Of a DNA stretch of 64,000 nt, positions 26,697 through 36,187 are shown in pieces. The notes beneath the pieces are model-generated. The model was not told the DNA's origin. It saw only the letters and a program-made list of their open reading frames with translations, and did not search any database. The position numbers and the translations under genes are program-made. This DNA is from Vibrio sp. J1-1 (lineage in GTDB: Bacteria; Pseudomonadota; Gammaproteobacteria; Enterobacterales; Vibrionaceae): contig NZ_JAKKCM010000007.1 in assembly GCF_021728395.1 (NCBI RefSeq), forward strand, positions 203,339 to 267,338. The letters are read 5' to 3'. The stretch's first letter is position 1, and every line of letters begins with the position of its first letter.

Positions 26697-28382
26697 TTAT
26701 TCTTCAATCAACAAAATTCGCGTCTCATACGGGCGCAGAGTCTGATGACGAGAGGCAACCGCACTGGCTGCATTCTGGTAATTGGACAACAAGCACTTCG
26801 CTTTCGCCATCTCAAAGCCTTCTGGCAATACGCACTCCACCTCTTCCCCATAATAATTATTGATACACAAAAGCGTCTGGGTGTCATTCTGGCGAGCGTA
26901 AGCAAAAATACGTGCATGTTCTGGTAACAAATCTTGATAACTACCATCAGTGATAACCTGAACCTGTTTACGCAGTTCAATCAAGCGCTTGTAGAAATAA
27001 AATACCGAATTTAAATCCGCTACGGCAGACTCAGCATTGATTTCTTGATAATTCTGCGCGACCTCTAACCAAGGCGTCCCTTTAGTGAAACCAGCATGTG
27101 GTTGGCTATTCCACTGCATCGGTGTGCGAGAGTTATCACGAGATTTCTGAGCCAGAATAGCCATCATATCTTGGTGAGAAACACCATCACGATTGACCAT
27201 GATGTCGTACATGTTGGTACTTTCGACATCTCGATATTGACTGATCTCGGAATACCCTGGATTGGTCATGCCAATCTCTTCACCTTGGTAAACATAGGGC
27301 GTGCCCTGCATCATGTGAACAGACGCTGCCAGCATCTTCGCAGATTCTACACGGTACTGCTGATCATCCCCGAGTCGGCTGACGACACGTGGTTGATCGT
27401 GATTGCACCAGAATAGCGCCCCCCAACCTTTACCGTTTAATCCTGTCTGCCAGTGATTGAAGATCTGTTTGAGCTGAAGAAAATCAAACGGCGCTTTCGT
27501 CCACTTTTCACCATTAGGATAATCCACTTTTAAATGATGGAAATTGAACACCATCGAAAGCTCTTTGCCATCTAAAGACGAGTATTGTTGACAGTGCTCA
27601 AGGGTTGTCGAAGACATTTCTCCTACTGTTACACTGCCGTACTTCTGGAATACCGCTTGGCTGATCTCTTGCAAGTACTCATGTACTCTCGGACCATCGG
27701 TATAAAAACGACGTCCATCACCAATATCATCACTCGGGAAATCTTGCTGCTTAGAAATCAGGTTAATAACATCCAGACGGAAGCCATCTACGCCCTTCTC
27801 AGCCCAAAAACTGATCACGTCTTTGACTTCTTCACGCACAACAGGGTTTTCCCAGTTTAAATCTGCTTGTTGTTTCGCAAACAGGTGCAAGTAGTACTGA
27901 CCAGTGGCTTCATCCAGCTCCCAAGCAGTACCACCAAACTTAGACTGCCAGTTGTTGGGCTCTGCCCCCTCTACCGGATCTTTCCAGATATAATAATCAC
28001 GATAAGGGCTATTTTTGTCACCTAGAGCAGACTGGAACCATTTGTGCTCAGTCGAGGTATGGTTGACGACAATATCCATGATAATTCGGATGCCAATCTG
28101 GTGCGCCTCCGCCAGTAACTCATCGAAGTCAGCCATTGTGCCGAAGTCAGGGTTGATCGAGTAGTAGTCGGAAATATCATAACCGTTATCGATCATTGGC
28201 GATGCATACACTGGCGTTAGCCAAATCGCATCCACACCAAGGTGCTTTAAATAATCCAGTTTAGAAATGATCCCTTTGATATCACCCGTGCCTCTGCTAC
28301 TACTGTCGCAAAAACTCTTCGGGTAAATTTGGTAGATTGTTGCGGTTTGCCACCAGCTGTTATCTTGCTTGGTCATAGCCAT
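26697..28382 (-). CDS. treC: Trehalose-6-phosphate hydrolase TreC
   Basis: GH13 alpha-glucosidase that splits trehalose 6-phosphate, delivered by TreB, into glucose and glucose 6-phosphate. Family motifs are GVDAIWLTPVY, DIVVNHTS, DGFRLDVIN (nucleophile Asp) and FWCNHDQPR. About 561 residues. Start candidates are 28391 (GTG), 28382 (ATG) and 28376 (ATG); 28382 has a weak Shine-Dalgarno (AAGTGAG). It is downstream of treB in the same direction. Confidence 0.96.
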   Translation of the reverse strand: MAMTKQDNSWWQTATIYQIYPKSFCDSSSRGTGDIKGIISKLDYLKHLGVDAIWLTPVYASPMIDNGYDISDYYSINPDFGTMADFDELLAEAHQIGIRIIMDIVVNHTSTEHKWFQSALGDKNSPYRDYYIWKDPVEGAEPNNWQSKFGGTAWELDEATGQYYLHLFAKQQADLNWENPVVREEVKDVISFWAEKGVDGFRLDVINLISKQQDFPSDDIGDGRRFYTDGPRVHEYLQEISQAVFQKYGSVTVGEMSSTTLEHCQQYSSLDGKELSMVFNFHHLKVDYPNGEKWTKAPFDFLQLKQIFNHWQTGLNGKGWGALFWCNHDQPRVVSRLGDDQQYRVESAKMLAASVHMMQGTPYVYQGEEIGMTNPGYSEISQYRDVESTNMYDIMVNRDGVSHQDMMAILAQKSRDNSRTPMQWNSQPHAGFTKGTPWLEVAQNYQEINAESAVADLNSVFYFYKRLIELRKQVQVITDGSYQDLLPEHARIFAYARQNDTQTLLCINNYYGEEVECVLPEGFEMAKAKCLLSNYQNAASAVASRHQTLRPYETRILLIEE

Positions 28383-28499
28383 TTCTAACACTCACTTACC
28401 ATTAAGTTAAAAAGTCACCATGACAATCATGGTTAAAATTCAAGCACTCCTGATATCAAAAATGACGTAGCCAGGAATAGTTGTTTTAAATCGAGAAAA

Positions 28500-28528
28500 C
28501 GATGGCATGACATCACTTCTTGCCATCG
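28500..28528 (-). other. treB-treC intercistronic hairpin
   Basis: CGATGGCA / TGCCATCG with a 13-nt loop. The minus strand continues TTTTCTCG, a weak terminator tail, so it may act as an attenuator that lowers treC expression relative to treB. Confidence 0.5.
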
Positions 28529-28542
28529 CTTGTTTAAGTTTG

Positions 28543-29967
28543 TTATGCGCTTGCCGTCTCAAGTTCACCCTTGGCTTTCGCTCGTTTATAAAGAATCAGC
28601 GTCAAACCAGCAGGCACCACAATCGCCACCAACATTGCCAATCCGAACACACCCCAGAACTGAGGCTGAATAGATAAGATGCCTGGTAAACCACCAACAC
28701 CAATACCGTTCGCCATCACGCCAGCACTACCACAAACCGCCGCCGCGCACGCACTACCAATCATTGCGCTCAACATTGGGAACTTGTATTTCAGGTTGAT
28801 ACCGTACATCGCAGGCTCAGTAACACCCAAATAAGCGGAGATTGCAGCCGGAACGGAAATTTCGCGCTCGTCTTGTTTTTTACTGATGATAATGATGCCG
28901 ATCACTGCCGATGCCTGAGCAATATTTGAAAGTGCAATAAGAGGCCAGATTGGGGTACCGCCAAGCTCTTGCATTAGCTGTAAATCGACGGCGTTAGTGG
29001 TGTGGTGAATACCTGTGATAACCAATGGCGCGTACAAAAAACCGAAGACTGTCGAGCCGATGATCGCAAAGTCTCCCGTCATGGCAGCCTTCGCGGCGAA
29101 CGCAACACCATTACCTAGCATGCGGCCAAATGGACCGATAATGGAGTGCGCCAGAATCACCGAGATAATGATGGAAACAAATGGCACCACAACCAGGTAC
29201 AAGTAAGACGGAGTGATACGTTTAAGGTATTTTTCGATATACGCCAGTGCGATACCTGCGAGCATTGCAGGAATGACCTGAGCCTGGTAACCCACTTTTT
29301 CAATCACAAACCAACCGAAATCCCACACTTCAGGTGCTTGTTTACCGATCAAATAGGCGTTCATTAATTGTGGAGAGACCAAAGTCACACCCAGCGTAAT
29401 CCCCAGAATCGGCGTACCACCGAGCTTTTTCACGGTTGACCAACAGACACCAACGGGTAAGAAGAAGAAGATCGCTTCACCAATCAGCCATAGGAATGAA
29501 TGCACTGTTGCCCAGAATTGACTGATTTCTGTCAGCGTTTGGCCATCAAACATCTTGATGTCGCCAATCACATTACGGAAACCAAGAATCAGGCCACCAG
29601 TGATAATAGCCGGTAGCAGAGGAACAAAGATTTCAGCAAGGTGAGAGATGCCACGCTCAACGATGTTCATGTTCTGACGCGCCGCATTTTTTGACTCGTC
29701 TTTGCTGGTTTCACTTTTACCCGTCATCTCGATCAATACCTTGTACACTTCATCGACTTCAGTGCCGATAACGACTTGGAATTGACCAGCATTGGTAAAG
29801 CAACCTTTGACTATTGGCAGTGCTTCCAACTGCTTAATATCAGCTTGCTCAGTATTATTCAGTACAAAACGTAAACGAGTTAAGCAGTGGCTTACACTCT
29901 CAATATTGTCTGGCCCACCGACCAGCTCAATAAGACGCTGTACATCTTGACGCGCAATCTTACTCAT
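28543..29967 (-). CDS. treB: PTS trehalose transporter EIIBC
   Basis: Phosphotransferase permease that imports and phosphorylates trehalose. The N-terminal EIIB domain has the phosphocysteine in VSHCLTRLRF (near residue 25), followed by a ten-helix-type EIIC domain with GITLGVTLVSPQLMNAY. There is no EIIA domain, so EIIA-Glc (Crr) from elsewhere must serve it. The ATG at 29967 (MSKIARQDVQ) is preferred over an in-frame GTG four codons upstream, because GGTGGG sits at Shine-Dalgarno distance. 474 residues. Confidence 0.96.
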   Translation of the reverse strand: MSKIARQDVQRLIELVGGPDNIESVSHCLTRLRFVLNNTEQADIKQLEALPIVKGCFTNAGQFQVVIGTEVDEVYKVLIEMTGKSETSKDESKNAARQNMNIVERGISHLAEIFVPLLPAIITGGLILGFRNVIGDIKMFDGQTLTEISQFWATVHSFLWLIGEAIFFFLPVGVCWSTVKKLGGTPILGITLGVTLVSPQLMNAYLIGKQAPEVWDFGWFVIEKVGYQAQVIPAMLAGIALAYIEKYLKRITPSYLYLVVVPFVSIIISVILAHSIIGPFGRMLGNGVAFAAKAAMTGDFAIIGSTVFGFLYAPLVITGIHHTTNAVDLQLMQELGGTPIWPLIALSNIAQASAVIGIIIISKKQDEREISVPAAISAYLGVTEPAMYGINLKYKFPMLSAMIGSACAAAVCGSAGVMANGIGVGGLPGILSIQPQFWGVFGLAMLVAIVVPAGLTLILYKRAKAKGELETASA

Positions 29968-30022
29968 AACTTTGCCCACCCTGTATTGGATATGTTTAAC
30001 TTTTCTTTGTATTTATTATTAA

Positions 30023-30036
30023 TGGGAACATTCCCA
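30023..30036. promoter_or_regulatory. TreR-type operator O1
   Basis: TGGGAACATTCCCA, a near-perfect palindrome of the GGGAAC-type recognised by TreR repressors. It lies 56 nt before the treB start, downstream of a possible minus-strand -10 (TATAAA, 30051-30046). Confidence 0.75.
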
Positions 30037-30077
30037 CGAAGTGGTTTTATATTGCCACCTGAAGATAAAAAACGAAA

Positions 30078-30091
30078 TGGGAACAGTCCCA
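30078..30091. promoter_or_regulatory. TreR-type operator O2
   Basis: TGGGAACAGTCCCA, 55 bp from O1 centre to centre. The pair flanks the probable treB promoter. Outer flanks (ATTAATGGG and CCCATTAAT) are also mirror images. Confidence 0.7.
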
Positions 30092-30158
30092 TTAATTGAA
30101 AAGGATCACAAACTAAGTCTAGAGCAGAATGCCTATTATGCGATTATGGCATATTCAT

Positions 30159-31112
30159 CTAACCGTCGTGGCTGACAGGCTTCTGGGTGAAGTGCAGTAA
30201 AGAATCATTGCCGTTCAACTGATTAATCAGCATGTTAGCGGCTTTTTGGCCTGCATGCGTATAACCAGGGTCGACACTGAAGATATTCGGGAAAAGAAAA
30301 GAAAGGAGTTCATTGCCGCCCACGCCAGTTACGACAACATCTTCGCGACCTAATTCTTGTAGACGCTTGATAACGCCAAGTGCAAGCGTATCACTGGCAC
30401 AAACAATGGCTTGGGTGTCTTCTTGTAATACGTGATCGACCAACTGATAAGCACTCTCATGGCTAAGCGCTCCGGTCTTAAAGCAAGGCGAAATATTTCT
30501 GCTCTGGCACCACAACTGGTAAGCATTCAAACGGGCAAACCCCGTGGTTCTGTCATCAGAATCCACACCTATATAGGCAATACGAGAAAGCGATTGCTGC
30601 TCTAAATGAGAGAGAGCCATATCGATAATGCCTTGGTTATCATAATTAATAGAGGAAACCTCATTCGTATCCATAGCAATCACCACAATGCGATTGCCCC
30701 ACTCAGCTAGAGCTTTCTCATCGCAACCAGTAAAACCAAATACAATCACGCCATCAACATTGCGACGTCGAAGAACCTCTAGATGCTCAATGGTTTTATG
30801 GCGATCAAACTGGCTTTCCATGATCACGACATCATAGCCAGCAGAATATAACTCACTAAGCATGGTGCCCACGGCTTGGTTTTCTGACGGTGAATCTAAA
30901 CGAGAAATGATCACACCCACCACCTTTTGACTTCCTCCACGCATTGACTGAGCGGATTTGGAAGGAACATAACCTGAATCACGAATGATTTTTTCAACCT
31001 TCTCTCGCGTTTCTGGCTTTACCTTGGGATCGTTCGTGAGCACACGACTTACCGTCGACTTACCAACGCCAGCCAATTTTGCGATATCAAGAATGGTGAG
31101 TTTTTTGTTCAT
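30159..31112 (-). CDS. treR: Trehalose operon repressor TreR
   Basis: LacI-family regulator of 317 residues. The N-terminal helix-turn-helix (TILDIAKLAGVGKSTVSRVL, residues 5-24) is followed by a periplasmic-binding-protein-like effector domain, which in E. coli TreR senses trehalose 6-phosphate. It is upstream of treB on the same strand, with the two operators in the gap, so it can control treBC and perhaps be read into it. Confidence 0.93.
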   Translation of the reverse strand: MNKKLTILDIAKLAGVGKSTVSRVLTNDPKVKPETREKVEKIIRDSGYVPSKSAQSMRGGSQKVVGVIISRLDSPSENQAVGTMLSELYSAGYDVVIMESQFDRHKTIEHLEVLRRRNVDGVIVFGFTGCDEKALAEWGNRIVVIAMDTNEVSSINYDNQGIIDMALSHLEQQSLSRIAYIGVDSDDRTTGFARLNAYQLWCQSRNISPCFKTGALSHESAYQLVDHVLQEDTQAIVCASDTLALGVIKRLQELGREDVVVTGVGGNELLSFLFPNIFSVDPGYTHAGQKAANMLINQLNGNDSLLHFTQKPVSHDG

Positions 31113-31170
31113 AGGTGATCAAACTAAAGTGGGTAGAAACTTAGGTAAATGAACTTTAACAACAAATAGA

Positions 31171-31196
31171 GAAAAGGGAAGCCAGTGCTTCCCTTT
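31171..31196 (-). terminator. Terminator of gmhB
   Basis: AAAGGGAAGC / GCTTCCCTTT around CAGT; the minus strand continues TTCTCTATTT. Confidence 0.7.
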
Positions 31197-31214
31197 AAAA
31201 ATATAGCGATGATG

Positions 31215-31766
31215 TTATTTGTTTAAATACGCAGGAACGTCAGCAATGCTATCCAATACCACAGTCGCTAGCGCTTCACCCTGCTCAGTAATTGGTTTGC
31301 CAGTACGTACCAGGATCTTGGTCCCGACTCCAGCCGCTTCTGCCGCCATCATATCTTCCGCTTTATCGCCAATCATTACCGATTTTTCCATGTCGATTTT
31401 CAGGAAATCGCGTGCAGAAATGAACATACCCGGCTTTGGCTTACGGCAGTCACAATCTTGCTTGTATTCACCAATACCATCTTCAGGGTGATGCGGGCAG
31501 TAATAGAAGCCATCAAACTCAACGCCATGATCAACAAAGTTCCAATCCATCCATTGCGTCAGAGATAAAAATCGGTCTTCACTGAATTTACCGCGTGCGA
31601 TACCAGATTGATTCGTCACAAGAACCAACATGTAACCTTGGTCTTTCAGCGCTTTCGTCGCTTCAAACACACCGTCAATGTACTCAAAATCATGTTCGTC
31701 ATGAACGTAACCATGATCAACGTTAATCACGCCATCACGGTCGATAAAAACAGCAGGTTTTGCCAA
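31215..31766 (-). CDS. gmhB: D-glycero-beta-D-manno-heptose-1,7-bisphosphate 7-phosphatase
   Basis: HAD-family phosphatase in ADP-heptose synthesis for the lipopolysaccharide inner core. The catalytic motif [11 protein letters not shown] is at residues 9-19, and the zinc loop CPHHPEDG ... [11 protein letters not shown] is typical of GmhB. Length is 183 residues. The start is TTG; no ATG is available in frame between the preceding stop and this point. Confidence 0.94.
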   Translation of the reverse strand: MAKPAVFIDRDGVINVDHGYVHDEHDFEYIDGVFEATKALKDQGYMLVLVTNQSGIARGKFSEDRFLSLTQWMDWNFVDHGVEFDGFYYCPHHPEDGIGEYKQDCDCRKPKPGMFISARDFLKIDMEKSVMIGDKAEDMMAAEAAGVGTKILVRTGKPITEQGEALATVVLDSIADVPAYLNK

Positions 31767-31963
31767 AACGTATTTCTCTATTAGCTCGGTTTAAGCAGAT
31801 TATTACATACCTTATAAGCTTCAACACTATCTATTTAGATTGACATTGCGACAAATCAGCACGCTACGCCTCAAGAATCGTTGAATATTGGGGGCTTCCA
31901 GCTTATGTTGGAAAATACACCTTTAATATCACCAAGTTCCTATGTCAGAACGCTTACGCATTT
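31767..31963. other. Divergent intergenic region, gmhB side
   Basis: Non-coding. A possible gmhB promoter reads on the minus strand as TTGAAG, 16 bp, TAATCT. Nothing else is recognised before the MetJ boxes at 31964. Confidence 0.3.
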
Positions 31964-31987
31964 AGACGTCTAGACGTAAAAATATCT
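31964..31987. promoter_or_regulatory. MetJ operator (met boxes) of metNIQ
   Basis: Consecutive 8-mers AGACGTCT (perfect met box), AGACGTAA (6 of 8) and AAATATCT (5 of 8). MetJ binds tandem 8-bp boxes, and the site ends 1 nt before the -35. Confidence 0.85.
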
Positions 31988-31988
31988 A

Positions 31989-32017
31989 TTGACTTCAATC
32001 TTCTTAACCCATAGCAT
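31989..32017 (+). promoter_or_regulatory. Promoter of metNIQ
   Basis: TTGACT (31989-31994), 17 bp, TAGCAT (32012-32017), directly after the met boxes. The leader then holds a hairpin TGTCAAAA / TTTTGACA (32054-32061, 32067-32074). Confidence 0.7.
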
Positions 32018-32108
32018 CAACTGAAAATTGAGATAGAGCTCAAAATTAAGTTCTGTCAAAAGCCGTTTTTGACAACGAAGTTCCCCATATCTCTATGCAG
32101 GTTGAAAC

Positions 32109-33143
32109 ATGATAGAAATAGAAAACGTCAATAAAGTGTTCTACCAGGGCAGCAAAGAAATTCTGGCTCTGAAAGACATTAACCTACATATCGCCAAAGG
32201 CACCATCTTTGGGGTGATCGGCTCGTCAGGTGCTGGTAAAAGTACTCTGATTCGCTGTGTGAACATGTTAGAGGCACCAACCTCTGGCTCCATCATCGTA
32301 GATGGCGTTGACCTGACTAAACTTAGCAAAACACAACTGGTAGAAACACGTCGTAACATCGGCATGATTTTCCAGCACTTTAACCTGCTGTCGTCTCGTA
32401 CCGTTTTCGATAACGTTGCGCTACCTCTTGAACTCGCAGGTAAAGATAAATCGCATATCAATGCAAAAGTCACTGAACTACTAAAACTGGTAGGATTAGA
32501 AGACAAGCATGAAAGCTACCCAGCGAACTTAAGTGGCGGTCAAAAGCAACGTGTAGCAATTGCTCGCGCATTAGCCTCTGATCCAAGCGTTCTACTATGT
32601 GACGAAGCCACCAGCGCACTGGATCCGGCAACGACTCAATCGATTCTTGAGTTATTAAAGAAGATCAACCGTAAACTCAACATCACTATTTTGCTGATCA
32701 CGCATGAAATGGAAGTGGTTAAAAGCATCTGTCACGAAGTGGCAATCATTGGTGGCGGTGAACTGGTTGAGAAAGGCACCGTTGGTGAAATTTTTGCTCA
32801 TCCGAAAACAGAACTGGCGCACGAGTTCATTCGCTCGACTTTGGATTTATCTATTCCTGAAGATTATCAAGCTCGACTTCAATCAAGTCGTGTTGAAGGC
32901 AGCTACCCGCTGGTCCGTATGGAGTTCACTGGCACAACGGTTGATGCTCCATTGATGTCTCAGATTTCACGCAAATACAATATTGATGTGAGTATCCTAA
33001 GTTCAGATCTTGATTACGCTGGTGGGGTGAAATTCGGCATGATGGTCGCTGAGCTGTTTGGTAATGAACAAGATGACAACGCAGCGATTGAATACCTGCG
33101 TGAGCACAACGTGAAAGTAGAGGTACTTGGTTATGTCCTTTAA
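32109..33143 (+). CDS. metN: Methionine ABC transporter ATP-binding protein MetN
   Basis: ATPase of the MetNIQ D-/L-methionine importer. Walker A is GSSGAGKST (about residues 38-46), the signature is LSGGQKQR, Walker B is [12 protein letters not shown], and a C-terminal NIL domain (about 265-340) gives feedback inhibition by methionine. Length is 344 residues. The 3' end overlaps metI by 11 nt. Confidence 0.97.
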   Translation: MIEIENVNKVFYQGSKEILALKDINLHIAKGTIFGVIGSSGAGKSTLIRCVNMLEAPTSGSIIVDGVDLTKLSKTQLVETRRNIGMIFQHFNLLSSRTVFDNVALPLELAGKDKSHINAKVTELLKLVGLEDKHESYPANLSGGQKQRVAIARALASDPSVLLCDEATSALDPATTQSILELLKKINRKLNITILLITHEMEVVKSICHEVAIIGGGELVEKGTVGEIFAHPKTELAHEFIRSTLDLSIPEDYQARLQSSRVEGSYPLVRMEFTGTTVDAPLMSQISRKYNIDVSILSSDLDYAGGVKFGMMVAELFGNEQDDNAAIEYLREHNVKVEVLGYVL

Positions 33144-33810
33144 TACGGTTTCTGAATGGCTGAGCCTAAATAGCAATCTACTTCTTGGGGCAACCTGGGA
33201 AACGGTATACATGGTTGCGGTTGCTGGTATTGTAGGTTTTGCTATTGGCATCCCTTTAGGCGTCATCATGCATATCACTAAAAAAGGTGGTCTGCTAGAA
33301 AATACTAAGCTCAATAGCATTCTCGGTGCCATTGTTAACGTGGGTCGTTCAGTGCCATTTCTTGTATTGATGGTTGCAATCATTCCAGTTACGAAAATGC
33401 TGGTCGGCACCTTTATTGGTACAACCGCCGCAATCGTACCGCTAACCATTGGTGCAATTCCGTTTGTTGCACGCCTTATCGAAGGTGCTCTACTTGAAGT
33501 ACCAACTGGCTTAGTGGAAGCTGCGCAATCTATGGGCGCGACACCAATACAAATCATTACAAAAGTTCTGCTACCTGAAGCAATGCCGACTATTGTTAAC
33601 TCAGTGACAATTACACTCGTAACCTTGGTCAGCTACTCTGCGATGGCAGGTACCGTTGGCGGTGGTGGTCTGGGAGACGTTGCAATTCGATACGGTTTCC
33701 ACCGCTACGATGTGACTATCATGGCTGTTACCGTCGTCATGCTCATTGTTCTAGTACAAATTATTCAGTCTATCGGCGACGCAGTGGTACGCCGCGTGGA
33801 TCACAGATAA
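33133..33810 (+). CDS. metI: Methionine ABC transporter permease MetI
   Basis: Integral membrane permease with five predicted helices and the EAA-type coupling loop ([22 protein letters not shown], split around residues 121-142). The ATG at 33133 (MSFNTVSEW) is chosen over a TTG two codons upstream. Length is 225 residues. It overlaps metN and precedes metQ by 33 nt. Confidence 0.96.
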   Translation: MSFNTVSEWLSLNSNLLLGATWETVYMVAVAGIVGFAIGIPLGVIMHITKKGGLLENTKLNSILGAIVNVGRSVPFLVLMVAIIPVTKMLVGTFIGTTAAIVPLTIGAIPFVARLIEGALLEVPTGLVEAAQSMGATPIQIITKVLLPEAMPTIVNSVTITLVTLVSYSAMAGTVGGGGLGDVAIRYGFHRYDVTIMAVTVVMLIVLVQIIQSIGDAVVRRVDHR

Positions 33811-33843
33811 GCATAAAATTACATAAATTATAAGGAGATACCG

Positions 33844-34653
33844 ATGAAATTTAGCCTTAAAGGTCTTTTGACTGTAGTAACCGCCGCTTCTGCTTTAGCA
33901 CTTACTGGTTGTGGTGATAAAGAAGTTGATGTTAACAAAGTAAAAGTTGGCGTGATTGCGGGCTCTGAAGCACAGGTTGCTGAAGTTGCAGCTAAAATCG
34001 CTAAAGAAAAATACAACCTAGATGTTGAACTGGTCACTTTTACTGATTACGTTACACCAAACGCAGCACTCGATGACGGTTCGGTTGACGCTAACGCATT
34101 CCAACACAAGCCATACCTAGATCAACAAATCAAAGACCGTGGCTACAAACTGGCTATCGCAGGTAACACGTTCGTTTACCCAATTGCTGGTTACTCAAAG
34201 CAGGTTAAATCTGTTGATGAAATCCAAGATGGCGCGCGTATCGCGGTACCAAACGATCCAACTAACCTAGGTCGCTCACTTCTTCTTCTAGAGCAACAAG
34301 GCTTGATTGAGCTACGTGACGGCGTTGGTCTACTGGCGACAGTACGTGATATCGTAGGTAACCCTAAAAACATCGAAATCATTGAACTTGAAGCACCACA
34401 ACTTCCACGTTCACTGGACGATGTAACGCTATCTATCATCAATACCACTTACGCAAGCTCTATCGACCTATCTCCAGAGCGTGACGGTGTATTCGTTGAA
34501 GACAAAGAGTCTCCATACGTAAACCTAGTTGTAGCGCGTGAAGAGAATGTTAACGCTGAAAACGTGCAAAACTTTGTAAAAGCTTACCAAACTGAAGAAG
34601 TTTACGAAGCAGCGAAAGAACTATTCAAAGGCGGCGTTGTAAAAGGTTGGTAA
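33844..34653 (+). CDS. metQ: Methionine-binding lipoprotein MetQ
   Basis: Periplasmic substrate-binding lipoprotein of MetNIQ. The lipobox is LTGC with Cys23. The mature part is an NlpA/MetQ-type domain (VKVGVIAGSEAQVAEVAA at about residues 36-53). Length is 269 residues. AAGGAG lies just upstream of the ATG. Confidence 0.97.
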   Translation: MKFSLKGLLTVVTAASALALTGCGDKEVDVNKVKVGVIAGSEAQVAEVAAKIAKEKYNLDVELVTFTDYVTPNAALDDGSVDANAFQHKPYLDQQIKDRGYKLAIAGNTFVYPIAGYSKQVKSVDEIQDGARIAVPNDPTNLGRSLLLLEQQGLIELRDGVGLLATVRDIVGNPKNIEIIELEAPQLPRSLDDVTLSIINTTYASSIDLSPERDGVFVEDKESPYVNLVVAREENVNAENVQNFVKAYQTEEVYEAAKELFKGGVVKGW

Positions 34654-34693
34654 TTTAATCAACCTTGGCAAATAACTCTGCTGACAAAGACAA

Positions 34694-34727
34694 AAAGGGC
34701 TGATGTGAAAACATCAGCCCTTTTTTT
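34694..34727. terminator. Terminator of metNIQ
   Basis: 13-bp stem AAAGGGCTGATGT / ACATCAGCCCTTT closed by a GAAA tetraloop, then T-run. It can also serve the convergent 34756 gene. Confidence 0.9.
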
Positions 34728-34755
34728 GATATTCGGCAAGAAGAGACATAAACCG

Positions 34756-35532
34756 TTACTTGAGGTGGTCCCAAGAGATATTAGAAACAATTCTGCAGTC
34801 ATCGCACTTAAAGTAGAAGATGTCATGCAAGGGTTCATCCAATAGCCAGTCGCCACCACACTTAGGACACTTACGTGCCTTTTCACTCTCAAGAGACTGA
34901 CCGCCTACACGGTACTGGTAATAGTAAGTTGGGATTTTAGTAATGTACTCAATACGACCGCGTAAATCCCAGCCTCGGCGAAACAGGACACTGTCAGCAT
35001 CACATATCTCGTGCAGCGCTGCATGCTCGGCACGGCATCCACCCGCCATTTGAATTTCATCACACGCTTGCCATTCTGTTTGCCACTTAATGACCGCTTT
35101 ATGGTCACCATTTAATGTTGGCTCATTGCGGTACAAAGGGATTGGCAACAAGGTTTCACCACTGCGCAGTGGCGAACAGGTATGTACGTAAGTGGTATAC
35201 AGCACCTGCCAACTTGGTGCCTCATCTTCCGCAGCTTGCTCAGAATTCAGATCACGACCAAGCAAGCGCATTTTCGGCGCGAGTAAAGAGGCTTCCGACA
35301 AACGAGTCATACACACTTTGACAAAATCTGAATGGTAACGCGGATGTAGGCTGTCCTGCTCTGGGCAAACCACACGTACAAAAAACTCGCCATCGCCCAT
35401 CACAATAGGAAACTCACGACCAAGTACCTGCCCGTTATAACGCAGCGCGTCCATTAACCCATTAATCGCCTTATCAACCGCGCTTACGGTAGTGTTATCA
35501 AAACACTCAAACTGCAACTCAACAACGTACAT
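34756..35532 (-). CDS. DUF2310 family zinc-ribbon protein
   Basis: 258-residue protein of unknown function. The C-terminus carries a zinc ribbon (CPKCGGDW near residue 221, CDDC near 245), and the rest has no recognised catalytic motif. Family members are described as putative Zn-ribbon nucleic-acid-binding proteins. It starts 2 nt after syd on the same strand, so the two are likely one transcript. Confidence 0.82.
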   Translation of the reverse strand: MYVVELQFECFDNTTVSAVDKAINGLMDALRYNGQVLGREFPIVMGDGEFFVRVVCPEQDSLHPRYHSDFVKVCMTRLSEASLLAPKMRLLGRDLNSEQAAEDEAPSWQVLYTTYVHTCSPLRSGETLLPIPLYRNEPTLNGDHKAVIKWQTEWQACDEIQMAGGCRAEHAALHEICDADSVLFRRGWDLRGRIEYITKIPTYYYQYRVGGQSLESEKARKCPKCGGDWLLDEPLHDIFYFKCDDCRIVSNISWDHLK

Positions 35533-35534
35533 GC

Positions 35535-36080
35535 TTACACCGCAGCTTCTAAATTGGTTAGAAAATCACTGACATTATCGGCAAGGATGTCACGCTGAGA
35601 AGTTCCCAGACGCTCAAGAATCACGTTGCCCGTTAAGTTACAAATAGAAATAACATCCAGTTCTGCGTCAGTAACCGCAATAAATACGGTTGGTTTAAGT
35701 TTGAGGCGACGCTGTGTCACCAGATGACCCAGGATGTTTTCTTGCAGACGCTCAAAATCATCATCGCTCCACACCTGTAACAGTGTCAGTTCGTTGCCCT
35801 TCCAGGTCGCTTCCATGTCTGCGCTGTATTGCGAACCATAAAAAGCTTTAATGTCATCGTGCAATGTCAGTTCAATCGCGTTCTCAACATTGGTGAAATC
35901 CGCTCTCTCTTCACGAAGGAACGCTTTCCACAAAACCGCACCGTCACGTTTCTCTTCAACACAGGGTGATACAAGATCGGCAAGCTCTTCGCTGCGTGGC
36001 AATTCATTGTGCTTAGTTTGCCAGGCTTGTTGGTAGCGCAGGCTAAAATCTTGTAGCGCCTGAGTAACGGTTTGGGTCAT
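35535..36080 (-). CDS. syd: SecY-interacting protein Syd
   Basis: Cytoplasmic protein that binds SecY and is thought to check translocon assembly. The 181-residue length equals that of E. coli Syd, and an acidic groove-type sequence ([20 protein letters not shown]) is present. It is divergent from queF, as in E. coli. Confidence 0.9.
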   Translation of the reverse strand: MTQTVTQALQDFSLRYQQAWQTKHNELPRSEELADLVSPCVEEKRDGAVLWKAFLREERADFTNVENAIELTLHDDIKAFYGSQYSADMEATWKGNELTLLQVWSDDDFERLQENILGHLVTQRRLKLKPTVFIAVTDAELDVISICNLTGNVILERLGTSQRDILADNVSDFLTNLEAAV

Positions 36081-36107
36081 GAAGGTCTCCTATTCCTTGT
36101 TTATCTG

Positions 36108-36124
36108 CTGGCAATATTTGCCAG
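36108..36124. promoter_or_regulatory. Inverted repeat between syd and queF
   Basis: CTGGCAA-TAT-TTGCCAG, a perfect 7-bp arm palindrome in the divergent gap. It has no terminator tail. It could be an operator; no known factor is assigned. Confidence 0.35.
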
Positions 36125-36187
36125 ATAGCAATTAATCAGCGGATTCAGTAAAATTCTCTCCATTCTAATCGAAAACGACCACAAAGT

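Noticed and set aside
26486-26863. 125-codon plus-strand frame across the yitT-treC junction
   Set aside because: It crosses the treC terminator and lies out of frame over the 3' end of the YitT gene and antisense to treC.
32018-32108. SAM riboswitch in the metN leader
   Set aside because: The leader is too short and has only a simple hairpin; MetJ boxes explain control.
33003-33557. 184-codon antisense frame opposite metI
   Set aside because: Shadow of a membrane-protein gene in the clear metNIQ operon.
36081-36187. preQ1 riboswitch upstream of queF
   Set aside because: Only a short palindrome is present; there is no aptamer-like pseudoknot sequence and the gap is divergent with syd.
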